Origin: Diphasiastrum complanatum
Lineage: Eukaryota > Streptophyta > Lycopodiopsida > Lycopodiales > Lycopodiaceae
NCBI GenBank assembly: GCA_029204225.1
Contig: CM055104.1
Coordinates: 42,157,502 to 42,221,501, forward strand
DNA length: 64,000 bases
Direction: 5' to 3'
This document shows positions 51,718-61,760 of the stretch, in pieces. The notes beneath the pieces are model-generated. The model was not told the DNA's origin. It worked only from the letters and a program-made list of their open reading frames with translations, and made no database searches. Numbering within the stretch: position 1 is the stretch's first letter; the number at the start of each line of letters is the position of its first letter. The translations under genes and the position numbers were made by a program.

Positions 51718-52391
51718 TGTGAAGGTACAGTACTTTAGGACCATAAATGGATCTGCAATGATCAACAAGAGTGATTGGGTGCTTGCTTAACAATCTATTA
51801 AAAAACTAGACACAAAAAAGTTGATCTAGATTGGAAATTTGACAAACAACAAACGTTAAGAATCAAAAGCATTGATGAACATTGAAATCCGAGCCCCCAT
51901 GTGTGAGCCACATCCTGATGTACGACATGTATATTGAGAAACAAGTAGAAATCAATCTGGTTTCATTTGGAACACAAGAACTCAATGTACATAGTGAACT
52001 AGCTTGAGATTGCCAAAGAGCAAAATAATCTACCTTCTCACTATGGGAGCTTGGAATACATAGCAAAAGTGACTTCCTTAGTGAAGTTAGGTGGATTTCC
52101 AGCATGTAATAAGGAAGTTAAATTGGCTCTCTTGCCTTAATTTTCAACCCTAGCCTAATTCCTAGTAGGTGGTCAAATTTTCACCCTAAACTTAGGTGTA
52201 GGTCCTATAATCTAGTAATCACTACCAAAATGACATGACCAACCCTTTAGACTTGATCTAACCTCGAGTAGGGTAGGTTTCCCACATGGCTCCATGGTCT
52301 CACACCTGTGGGACCCACTTACGTACATTTTACATGATTCTACATGGTTTTTGATCAAGCTAGATCTGCCAATTTTTGACAATTCTTCACA
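51718..52391 (-). repeat. 3' LTR of copy 8 (674 bp)
   Basis: Pairs with 54696-55385. Shared segments include CAAAAGCATTGATGAACATT, CATGTGTGAGCCACA and GGGAGCTTGGAATACATAGC. On the minus strand it starts TGTGAAGAATTG and ends in ...TTCACA. Confidence 0.92.
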
Positions 52392-52583
52392 CTCCTCAAA
52401 TTTAGCTTGATCTATTTGCAACGCTCTTGCTAGATGAATGAATGCTTTTAGAAGTGTCTAACAAGGAACTTATGATACTCCAATAGAGAATGATGTCCAT
52501 GAAGGATCTTTCACCACCACCTAAAGGATCCCTTACAAGATGTTCCAAAAATGTGTTTATATGCATGTAGCACACTTCAAACA

Positions 52584-53676
52584 CTATACATCATGCCAAG
52601 CCATGGATTTCAAGGCATTTTGTGCACTTGAAGATACATCAATTATACTATTAAGTGCATACATAATGTTTCTAAAGACAACTTGCCTTGCTTGATCCAT
52701 ATGATTGAGTCTTGATGGCTCCATCTTGATACCCATGGTTCTTCTTGGAGTCCTCAAATCTTGAGCTTGATCCTCCGCTTGGTGTTGATCCAAAGGTGCT
52801 TCTTCAAGTTTACAAATTTTCCACTCTTGAAAGATCACATTTCCACCATTGACAACTTCTTTGGTGGAAAACATTAAGATTCTACAATCTCTACTTGAAG
52901 AGCAAAACACTACCATTATTCCTATCATTGAAATAGGATGTTGGAATGATCATGCACAAAGCATGTGGACACAAAGATTTCCAAAGCAAATGATGTTTTA
53001 AAAAAATAGTTATCCAATGAAATTGCCTTATCAACAACAAATGTAGATTTGAAAGCATCTAATTTCATTGTCTTGTCATACAAAGTACTAAACACCATGA
53101 ATCTTAAATATAAGAAACAAGCCACTTTATTTCTACTAATACTATCCAAAAAGTATTAAAAAATAGTAGACTCTCCAATGCTCTCCACCCTTGCAAGATG
53201 CACACTTGATGGACAATTTGCATGCAATTTTATGACTTGGCTTTTGTCATCGAGGAACTCCTTTAAACTCTCATGTTTTGAGGTTGATCCTCAATATCTT
53301 CCTCCTTTTGATGCTCCTCTTCAATGCTAGCAAGATCACACTTTGCCAAGACCTCCACTTGAGTGATCTCCTCATTTACCAAGTTCAAATTCCCAAAAGC
53401 AATATTAGCTTCCAATTTAAACAATCTTCCATCTTTAAATCCGTTTGCAATGCAAACATCATTCTTCAAAATGGAACAAACACCTCTTTGTTTTCTCTCC
53501 TTTAGTGCATTTTGCCTCTTGTAGCATTTGGATGCAAAGTAGCCCTTCTTGCCACACAGGTAGCACTTGAATCTTGACTCATTCTTCCTTTCACTAGCTT
53601 CCATGGAAAAACTATTGTGGTACACAAGTACACACATGTGAGTTGTGATTAGAGGTGAAAACCAAGGTTTTTGCAA
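52584..53676 (-). pseudogene. gag and pre-polymerase remnant of copy 8
   Basis: The frame 53676-53263 has a zinc-knuckle-like CYLCGKKGYFASKC at 53524-53565, where the zinc-binding His is replaced by Tyr, then an acidic tail. The frame 52928-52584 has GNVIFQEWKICKLEEAPLD followed by QDLRTPRR, which resembles the linker between copia integrase and reverse transcriptase. Between them (53149-52925) is KTMKLDAFKSTFVVDKAISL, which I do not recognise. The assignment follows from position between the two LTRs. Confidence 0.6.
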
Positions 53677-54695
53677 CCTTATAGTGACTTACACAAAGTT
53701 ATATCAAGATCCACAAAGGTCTTGATCACTAACTATTTCACTTTCCTCACAAATGTCAATAATGCTTGGAAAAATTGTCTTGCCTAATTCTTCAAGAATA
53801 AAGCACTCAAGATTGAGATAGAAATCAACTTTCTCAGATCCAAACACTACTTCTAGACTCACTTAGGTCTAATTTACTCTCTCCTTGAGAGCTGGTAAGG
53901 ATCAAAAGAGATATGAAGCTAGACTACTTGCCAACTTTTCACTCTATTGACTACTCTTGAGAAAATCAATGAACACAAAGTAGATTGAACTTCTCGACCC
54001 TCCCTAAGTTCTTTTCCAGAGTTTGCCCACTAGCAACTTACTTGAAATACACAAAGATTCAAGTAGCAAGATCTCCTTGATCTTGATTCCAAAGAACTTT
54101 TTGGAAGGTTTCTACAAAACAATGCTCAAGAAAATTGGTTTTGATTTGGACCTAGAAACTCACAAAGGTTTCACTTTGTTTTGTCACATTTCTTACACTC
54201 CCTCACAAAGATGAAATGAAGATTAGATGAGATTCTATCAAAGACTTATCAAATCCTATCAATTTTCACCATTTTTGGACAAAAACATGACTACATCTCA
54301 CTCACACTTCTTGATGGACTTTCAAGACCTGTAAATCATTTTTAAAGGACTTGATTTGAACCTATATTAATTATATCTCATGACACAAACTCAAATCTAA
54401 TTAATGGCACTCAATCTTGGTAGCTTTTCCTAGGATTAGCACCAAAAATCTTATCAAGAACTCACAAATTGGACTTTTATGGATAAAATGAATATCATGC
54501 ATTGAATATAGGTTCAGAGGTTTTCACACGTGGATATTACGAATTTGGATCCCTACCAGGTTTGAGATCAAATCCCCTCACCAAAATGTAGATTCTAGTT
54601 CGCCCTCTCAATACTAGGTTTTAGCACCAAAACTTGCTAAAAATGGATTTGCTTTTGATCAATGGCTTATGCTCTTGTACTTCGCTCTAATACCA

Positions 54696-55385
54696 TGTGA
54701 AAGTACAGTACATTTTAGACCAGAAATGGATCTTAGAAGATCCACAAGAGTGATTGGATGCTTGCTTAACAACCTATCAAAAAACTAGACACAAAACAGT
54801 TGATATAGATTGGCAATTTGACAAACAAGTATTAACAATCAAAAGCATTGATGAACATTGAAATCCGAACCCACATGTGTGAGCCACAACTTGATGTATA
54901 GAATGTATAATGAGAAACAAGTAGAAATCAATTTGGTTTCATTTGGATCACAAAAACTCAATGTACATAGTGAACTAGTTCGAGATTGCCAAAGAGCTCC
55001 AAAAATAATCTATATATTCTCACTTTGGGAGCTTGGAATACATAGCAAAAGTGACTTCCTTTGTGAAGTTAGGTGAATTTCCAGCATGTAATAAGGAAGT
55101 TAACTTGGCTCTCTTGCCCTAAGTTACAACCCTAGCCTAATTCCTAGAGTCATGCGTACTAGTTGGTCAATTTTTCACCTTAAACTTAGGCATAGGTCCT
55201 ATAATCTAGGAATCAATACCAAAATGACATGACCAACCCTTTATACTTAATTCAACCTATAGTAGGGTAGGTTTCCCATGGGGCTCCATGGTTTCACACG
55301 TGTGAGACCCACTTATGTACATTCTACATGATTCTACATGGGTTTTGATCAAGCTAGATTTGTCAATTTTTGGCAATTCTTCACA
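54696..55385 (-). repeat. 5' LTR of copy 8 (690 bp)
   Basis: Starts and ends as its partner and is immediately adjacent to the primer-binding site at 54684-54695 (TGGTATTAGAGC on minus). Confidence 0.92.
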
Positions 55386-55628
55386 GGATTTGGCACCTTG
55401 CGTGTGTAAATTCAACCCAATGATCACATAGAGATTTGATTGTATCAACCACCAAGCCTTGGGTATTGCAAGGGTGATACTAGTTGAGTATAAAACCTGG
55501 TATAAGCATATAATTTTTTTTTAAAATTAAACTTTTTATCAAGGGTAATATGCATTTAATGAAAGACGTGATCTTTTTAAATATAATATGCCTATGATTT
55601 CAAAGCCAAGACCAAGCTTTTGAATCTT

Positions 55629-55700
55629 AAACCCTAAACCTTAAGCCCTTGTACCCCAAGTCTTTCTTTCTTTATGCTTTGGTTACTTTGCTTTATAAAT
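55629..55700 (+). promoter_or_regulatory. telo-box and TATA box upstream of the TCAB1-like exon
   Basis: AAACCCTAAA at 55629-55638 matches the plant telo-box, and TATAAAT lies at 55694-55700, about 180 bases upstream of the ATG at 55881. Spacing suits a core promoter with a short leader. Confidence 0.4.
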
Positions 55701-55880
55701 GTTAAGGGAAATAACCCTCTCACGCTTCTACCATCTACCATTCATCGTTGAGGAATCAATGACATCAAAGCAAAAACCAAACTGTCTCATCTTCTCCTTT
55801 AACAAAATTGCTGAGGTAACAGATTGAGGTCCTCTTTTGTAGTTTTTATATCGGCAGCTTCAAGGGATTTAGTGTTGATC

Positions 55881-56085
55881 ATGGCAGAAGGTCAGGAGGA
55901 GTTGGCGAGTGCAGTTGCTGCAGGTGAAGAAGATGTTTCATGCCAGGTTGCAGACGAAGCTGGATGTTACTACTATCGCCCATCCATGGATTTCAACTCC
56001 CCGCCCGAGCGAATATATCACTTCAGTAGACAATTCCATCCTTCCGGCAATCTGCGAAATAATTTCCTCAAAGGTGGCAAGTGGT
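55881..56085 (+). CDS. TCAB1: first exon of a TCAB1/WDR79-like WD40 protein gene
   Basis: The ATG at 55881 opens MAEGQEELASAVAAGEEDV, a low-complexity acidic N-terminus. It is followed by MDFNSPPERIYHFSRQFHPS and NNFLKGGKW, which match the conserved entry into the WD40 propeller of telomerase Cajal body protein 1 in plants (pattern YHF-x-x-QF ... NFLKG-x-KWSPDGS). The protein escorts small Cajal-body and telomerase RNAs. After KW the coding sequence ends at a donor-like GTGTATGG, leaving phase 1, so the next exon should begin with the rest of a Ser codon. I did not find the next exon within the 7.9 kb to the right, so the gene continues beyond the window, or the first exon is an orphan. The codon composition is GC-richer than the surroundings. 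Confidence 0.65.
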
Positions 56086-56274
56086 GTGTATGGTTGCTTC
56101 CTTGACTTTTTCTTGCATTTTGTGAACTAGTTTGTGCACTTTCAGCTCAAGTCCTGCAAAGATTTGCTGTTAATAGCTAAGTTACTTCCTTCAACCGGAT
56201 CCTAAAGCTTGGTGAATACCCAACGCTAGCTTGATTCTGCTGCAGCTCATAAAAGTCTCTCATCTAGTCCTATT

Positions 56275-58003
56275 CTTGAAAGAATATGAACTACAGTCTT
56301 GTCCGCTATAAGTTGCTGCAGCCTGAGAGCTATTTGTGTATAGAGTGACATGGTTTTTCAAATTTGTCATTTGGGAATGCGGAGGCTTCGCATAAAGTTT
56401 GGTGGATGGAATGCCGTTTCACAGCGTCCAGCATCCAAGGTGCAACAATATGCGCAAGTATCCTCGATCGTGATTTACCACCACATTTGCAATGATCATT
56501 CACTTTGGTTGCACCCTCAGACCTAAACCCTACACCCTGTTCAGCTTATATGGGAGCATAGTTCCAAAGTTTTCCAATGAATCTAGATTTTTTGGCTTTT
56601 GAATCTATTAGAATCGTTTCAAAATCTCGATCCAAAGCTGTCTAACATTTTTGAAAATCTCAAAATTTCCTTCCCTTTTACCACATTTGTTTCGAAAATT
56701 GTACTTTGCTTTGGGTCTTTTGGAATTGGTCGGCTGGAGCCTGATTGGAACTTCAATTTCTTTTTTTGAATTGATCAGAACCTCCATAGAATGCCAATCT
56801 GTACCAAAAGGTACGGAATGTTCCATTTGGTACACATGGAACTTATTCCTTTCCATACTTGCGGAACATGATAAAAAATTGGTTAAACTGTTTTATTTAA
56901 GGCTTTGATTGCAAATTTTTCCTATAACATGTTTGTAGGGTCTTTTGGAAGCATAGGAGGAGGTGCATTCTGAGGAATGAGGGACTATTGAAAATTGTGA
57001 TGTAATTCATGCCAAGAAAGTTTGAAATATTGATTTTTGTGCCATTACGGGAAGAATGACAGGGTTTTTGGGCAGCATGGAAATGAATCCATCTTCTTTT
57101 GTGCAAAAGTAGTTTTTTTGACATTTTTTTTTGTCCTAGATTTGTGTGCAAGTTTCTTGTGTTTAGGATCCTTGAAAGAATCTGAACTAGAGTACTGTCT
57201 GCTAGAAGGTGGTGCAGTCATTTGTGCATAGAGCAACATGTGTTTTCAAATCTGTCATTTGGGAAGACTGTGCTTATATAATGTGCTTATGCTTCGCATA
57301 AACTTTCATGGATGGCTTGCTGTTTAACAGCATCCAAGGCTCAACAATATCTGCAAGCATGCTTTATCGTGATGTACCACCACATTTGCAATGATCGTTC
57401 ACTTTGGTTGCACCCTCAGACCTAGACCTTAGACCCTGCGCTCATATGGGAGCATAGTTTCAGTGAATCCAGATTCTTTAGCTTTCGTCTTTTAGAATTG
57501 ATTCAAATCTCGATCCAAAGCTTTCCAACTTTTTTCAAAAATTCAAAAATTTCCTTCCTTCTACCACATTTCTTTTGAGAAATTTTAGATTCTTTTGAGT
57601 CTTTTTAATTGGTTGCCTGGAGCTTGATTGGAACTTTTAACCCATAGAATGCCATGCTGTACAAAAAGGTATGGAATGTTCAGTTTTGTATGCTATTACG
57701 TTCCGTACATTCGGAACGTGATTGACGAAATTTTTTATTTAAGGCTCTGATTGAAATCTTTTCCCCATAATATGTTTGTAGGGTATTTTGGCAGCATAAG
57801 AGGGATCACCTTTTATGAAGGACTATTGAAACCTGTACCTGCGATCTGATTCATGCCAAGAAAGTTTGCAAGATTGATTCTTGTGTCATTACGGGAAGGA
57901 TGATAGGGATTTTGGGCAGCATGGAAGTAAATCCATCTACTGGTGTGTTTTTTTGATTTTTTCCCCCTCCTAGAGTTGCGTGCAAGTTTATGGGTTTAGG
58001 ATC
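56275..58003. repeat. 0.83-0.9-kb diverged tandem duplication
   Basis: Copy 1 is about 56275-57170 and copy 2 about 57171-58003. Both start CTTGAAAGAAT. They share in order TTTGTCATTTGGGAA-like, ACCACATTTGCAATGATC, TCACTTTGGTTGCACCCTCA, AAATCTCGATCCAAAGCT, CATAGAATGCCA, CATGCCAAGAAAGTTTG and TTTTGGGCAGCATGGAA. Many small indels separate them. No open frame is shared, so they are probably intron sequence of the TCAB1-like gene or an unrecognised non-autonomous repeat. Confidence 0.85.
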
Positions 58004-58669
58004 ACAAATGTGGACCATTTTCTTTTCTATTCGGGCTTCAACAATAGTGGAGGTTACCAATATAGGCTATTAGTAGGTTCATTTATTGTTTTCCATCCAT
58101 TTTTCCGCTTACTACATCAAGACAATATCTTGTTTTAGAGTTTTTTTAAGAGATAGGGATTTCCATATGCTACGTCATGGCATAATAGTGTTATGTAGGT
58201 CTTTTTATGAGGGTTTTCTGAGTTTAGAGTTTAGGAATACATCTCTTTAGTAGAATGCCTATACGAACCGTCTGATGTAGTCGTGGGTGCAGGTCGATGA
58301 TAGAAATGCCTAGTGTGTCAAGTAAATGAGAGGCCTGAGAAAACCATGATAGATGAAAGCCCTGACTATGAAGATGCTGAGATGAACTAAGTGCTGCCTG
58401 TGTATATCAATGCTCATCCAATGGAAATAACTCTTTGAATGTATGTGATAAGCTGAAAGATGGTAGCAAGTTGGATGGTTGGGATTGCGAACTTAGCCAG
58501 AATGTACATTTGATACAATAAGGATTTGCAGGCGTGAGATACTCTGGCCCATAGTAAATATAGGACCAATAAAAAGGACACCTAAGTAAGTGTAGGATGA
58601 TACAACCTCTAGTGGCTGTCCGTCAAAGATAAGCTCCTGTTGCTATGTGGTAAGAGAGAGTCTAACATG
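58004..58669. other. no gene recognised; probably LTR in its right part
   Basis: The segment ends with TCTAACATG just before a perfect primer site, so an LTR should end at about 58667. Its start was not found. Confidence 0.35.
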
Positions 58670-58681
58670 TGGTATCAGAGC
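58670..58681 (+). other. primer-binding site (initiator tRNA-Met type)
   Basis: TGGTATCAGAGC, a perfect match, upstream of a gypsy gag on the same strand. Confidence 0.8.
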
Positions 58682-59391
58682 CACTGTATGCCGAAAGCAG
58701 ATCTGAAACGGTTTTCTTGTAAAGCTTGATCCTTTTCGAAATTCATAATTTAGGCGGAAAATGTGTTTTTTATTCACATTTTGGTTCCCTTCTAACTGCT
58801 GTTTTTTTGGTTTTGAAGTAAAGAAAAAAAAACAGACTTTGGCCCCTCTGCACACTGCCATGTGGCACTGTCCTGAAGCGGACAGGTGGCAGGGTGCTTC
58901 AGACAGTAATTCCGCATAGATTGACTGTGGCGGACAGTTATTCCGCGGGCCCTCAGCGTAGAAAAAATTGAAAAAAAACCCAGTTTGTGGGCAGCGGGGG
59001 TTCCTTCTGCTTGCGGCAGTCCATTGGTGAGGGGCAGACCAGCAAAGAAAGGGGGAGAGGGTGGTACCCTGGGCGCCAGCTGGCAGGAGAGCGGGCAGGT
59101 GGTCCAAGTCACCCTTAGGAAGGCATAGGTGGCCAAGAAATGCCACTTGGCAATTGGTGATCAAGCATGGAGAGGGAAGCATGCCTCTCCTATGCTATGT
59201 TTCATGAGAAGAGAAGTTGGAGGTGGTGGTGCATCTCTGTCTTTGCTGTCTTCTTATCCTTATGGCAGCCATGGACAATACATTTGAAAAGTGAGGAGCC
59301 AACAAGTTTGAGTTGTATTTACCTTCCTTGAGTTGTTTGTGATCTCTTCCAACTCTTTTCTTTCTTAATTCACCTCTCTTGCTCTTGAATA
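58682..59391 (+). other. untranslated leader of a gypsy element
   Basis: About 700 bases between the primer site and the gag ATG. It is GC-rich (58840-59170) with no plus-strand coding similarity. A 179-codon minus-strand open frame here has no recognisable family and looks like chance. Confidence 0.5.
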
Positions 59392-59780
59392 ATGGATCCT
59401 AATCCTACCACACAGCCTATGTCTCCTACTCATGAGGTTACAGCATCTACCTCTACCTTGGATTCCAAATCATTGTTGCTTGTTAACAATCTACATTTGC
59501 AATCCAAACACTCTCAACAAGATTTGAAGGAATTGACGCAGTTAAGGCAGCTACTGCATCAACCTTTGTTCACCCTTGAGATTTTCGGTGGGCATTTTAT
59601 TCTTGGGTTACCAAGAGATTACCAATTAGAGGTTAGGAGGAACCAGCCTCTTACCCTCGAGGATGCGGTCGCTTCGCCAGGATTTACGATGATACTCATA
59701 TAGTGGCCAAGCCTGAGTCTGGTGTCTTGCCCGATGTAAAGGGTAAGAAGCGGATAAGGCAAAGGAAGGGTCTTTTGGTT
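59392..59780 (+). pseudogene. Ty3/gypsy gag remnant
   Basis: The ATG at 59392 opens MDPNPTTQPMSPTHEVTAST and a Gln/Leu-rich segment (DLKELTQLRQLLHQ). It then jumps, probably by internal deletion, to FILGLPRDYQLEVRRNQPLT and LEDAVAS. A one-base deletion shifts the frame, after which ARIYDDTHIVAKPESGVLP continues. GLPRDYQLEVRRNQPLTLED parallels CGLRDEYKVEVQRNSPTTLQ in the chromovirus gag at 10330, so it is a related gypsy lineage. No pol region follows. Confidence 0.75.
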
Positions 59781-61145
59781 CAGGTATGGGTTTGGAAGGT
59801 TCTAGAACTTAGAGTTTGGAAGAGTCTAGGCCCTTGGAAGGCCTATTTACTTTAACATATGAATGTTAAAGTAAATCAAATTCGTATAGAGTCATCACAG
59901 TTAAAGATATCATATTGACCAACAGGGACATTATTGTGGGAACTACATGTGTTTACACATATTCTTAGTTATCCATGTCGCAACTAGTAGTCATTGGCAA
60001 GCTAGGTAAAAAAGTCGGACATTGTTTCAGCTCTACTCAAAGTTACAAAATTATAAAGTTAACAGTGTATAATCAGTACTTGAAAGTCAACAATTACATA
60101 AGTACGACTAAAGTAGACAATTACATCCAGACTAGTTTTTAAGAAGAGTTAAAAACTGTCTGTCATTACCCTTTTCAGAAAGCTTCTCGGAACACCATCC
60201 CTTATCCTAAGTAACAACTTAGAGAAATATTTATTGCAATGCCAATATCAAATTGTCAGGGCATTACCGTCCACAAATAAGTATATATAGACTTTAACAG
60301 ATAAGTCCGAGTAGTGCAGGGGAGTGTAACCTGGCATATGCCACATGCTTGTGAAGGGAGCAGCATTCTGCGTTATACCATCGGTTGTGAACATGACTAT
60401 GAGATGGTTTCGTCTTGGTATGGAAAGAAGAGGAAGCAGCAGTTAGAAGGGATGTAGAGAGAAACGTGGCTTGTTGGTCAACTGGTGCCATGCACGGGAA
60501 ATCAGTAACCAGTTGGGACAAGGTTGTGGTGTATTTTGTAAGTCCAGAGTGGGTAAATGGGACATGTTTACGAGTGGAAGAGGAGCATGGGACTTGCGAG
60601 ATGAGGTTATGTGACCAAGTAAGAGGTGTACGAGTGAGTGATCGGAAATGGTAGGAGGTGTAATGGAGAAATCAGATATGTAGGGATCAAGGCAAGTGAT
60701 CCAATAAAGTAGTCGACTACACTATGTCCTCCACCATGAGGATAACATGTATATGCTGATGAAGAAGGTCACTGTGTGAGGCCATTCAAGATGGCAAGAG
60801 CGTGCGTCTCTGCAGGAGTGAGGAACTGCTCCCCAAAAGATGTAGTTGGAGTGTATGCATCCTGTGATACCTGATCTAGTCCCATATCCAAAGGGTGAAT
60901 CTTGAAAAAGTCTGTATCTGCATGAAATTCCATCTGTCTGGAACTTGTGCGAGCGTTCCTGCTAATAAAATGTAACCCTGCTGAGAAAAGGTAGCGATAT
61001 CATCTGAGAGTGCCTGAAATGGGTCTCCACCAAAATCAGCAAATGCCGAAGTCATTCATCCATATATATGTCCTGAGGTAATCTCAATAGTGACCCAATA
61101 ATGTGTAACTAGATATAGCGAGCGTATGGATCTTGTTTAGCCATC
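59781..61145. other. no recognised gene; coding-like strings on the minus strand near 60700-61145
   Basis: On the minus strand MAKQDPYARYI starts at 61143 and ends in a stop. Further down, in other frames, FADFGGDPFQALSDDIATFS, GYILLAGTLAQVPDRWNFMQ and TSFGEQFLTPAETHALAILN read like protein. I do not recognise the family. It could be a decayed gene or a retroelement of a kind I cannot name. Confidence 0.3.
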
Positions 61146-61181
61146 GTAATTGTGGTGTCTTTGTATAAACAAGCTACTCCT

Positions 61182-61183
<2 letters not shown>

Positions 61184-61232
<49 letters not shown>
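61184..61232. repeat. (GA)n microsatellite
   Basis: About 24 GA units, directly left of the DNA-PKcs-like stretch. Confidence 0.96.
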
Positions 61233-61234
<2 letters not shown>

Positions 61235-61334
61235 CAAAGGCAAAAGCTGCAAGTGCCAAGCATAGTTACAACTTACTACTTACTAAAAGCTACAACCCTA
61301 AACCTTTAACTTGGCTGGTAAGTTGTAACCTAGT

Positions 61335-61760
61335 TATGGATGAACACAATGATCAATCAAATTTGACACATCTAGTGCAAGCTATGAGTGTAGATAGTTC
61401 CCTTAATGCACAGCATGCAGTAGCTAGATTATCTTAGGAAAATATCCCCAAACACTAGATATATTTGTCACCATTCTTCATAAGGTGCCTAGTTGGATCT
61501 TTCTTCCATGGATACCGCAAATGCTTGCTGTTCTTGATAGCAATGAAGGAGCAGTCTTAGTCAGCATCCGTGAAACCATCGCAAAGTCTTATGCACAGGC
61601 TTTGTATTATGCATACCATCATGTGAGCAAAAGCATTGGAAAGAACATACATTCTAACCTCAATTTTAAGAAGCCCATCTTTGGAAACATTTGTCCGGGC
61701 TCTTGAGGATCTTACTTTCCTAGAAAAAACGGCTATTGGATGGACTTTCACATGTAAAGC
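61335..61760 (+). pseudogene. DNA-PKcs-like FAT-domain fragment
   Basis: DNA-PKcs is the giant PI3K-like kinase that works with Ku in non-homologous end joining. On the plus strand the pieces read SNLTHLVQAMSVDSSLNAQH then AVARL; after a shift LGKYPQTLDIFVTILHKV; PSWIFLPWIPQMLAVLDSNE; GAVLVSIRETIAKSYAQALY; SKSIGKNIHSNLNFK; and after a one-base shift SPSLETFVRALEDLTFLEK then TAIGW. The order and spacing match the end of the FAT domain of DNA-PKcs, especially the W-I-x-x-M-x-A-x-LD block, the Y-x-QA-x-x-Y block and the F-x-x-AL-x-x-L...W block. TRRAP shares the WIPQ and QA-Y blocks but not the last one. Two frameshifts suggest a pseudogene. No kinase domain was found to the right. Confidence 0.55.

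Larger units (their letters stand above)
51718..55385 (-). mobile_element. copia element with both LTRs, internally deleted (copy 8)
   Basis: Two direct LTRs (51718-52391 and 54696-55385), both with TGTGAA...TTCACA ends, enclose 2.3 kb. The minus strand is the sense strand: the primer site GCTCTAATACCA at 54684-54695 touches the right LTR, and a purine-rich run (TTTGAGGAGTG on minus) touches the left LTR. The interior holds gag and a stretch before the reverse transcriptase; protease, most of integrase and the whole polymerase are gone. By eye the LTRs differ at roughly 10-15 percent of positions, so insertion is old. The 5-bp flanks (AGATA and GGATT) do not match. Confidence 0.88.

Noticed and set aside
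51718-55385. LTR pair considered to enclose the reverse transcriptase at 50885-51600
   Set aside because: The polymerase lies outside the LTR pair, on the far side of the 3' LTR, so it belongs to another element.
58643-59182. 179-codon minus-strand open frame
   Set aside because: Opposite to the leader of a gypsy element on the plus strand, GC-rich by local composition, no recognisable domain, and a second minus-strand frame is equally open.
61335-61760. TRRAP/Tra1 as identity of the PIKK-like fragment
   Set aside because: TRRAP shares the WIPQ and QA-x-Y blocks, but the segment FVRALEDLTFLEK...GW fits DNA-PKcs better. The alternative is kept open in the confidence score.
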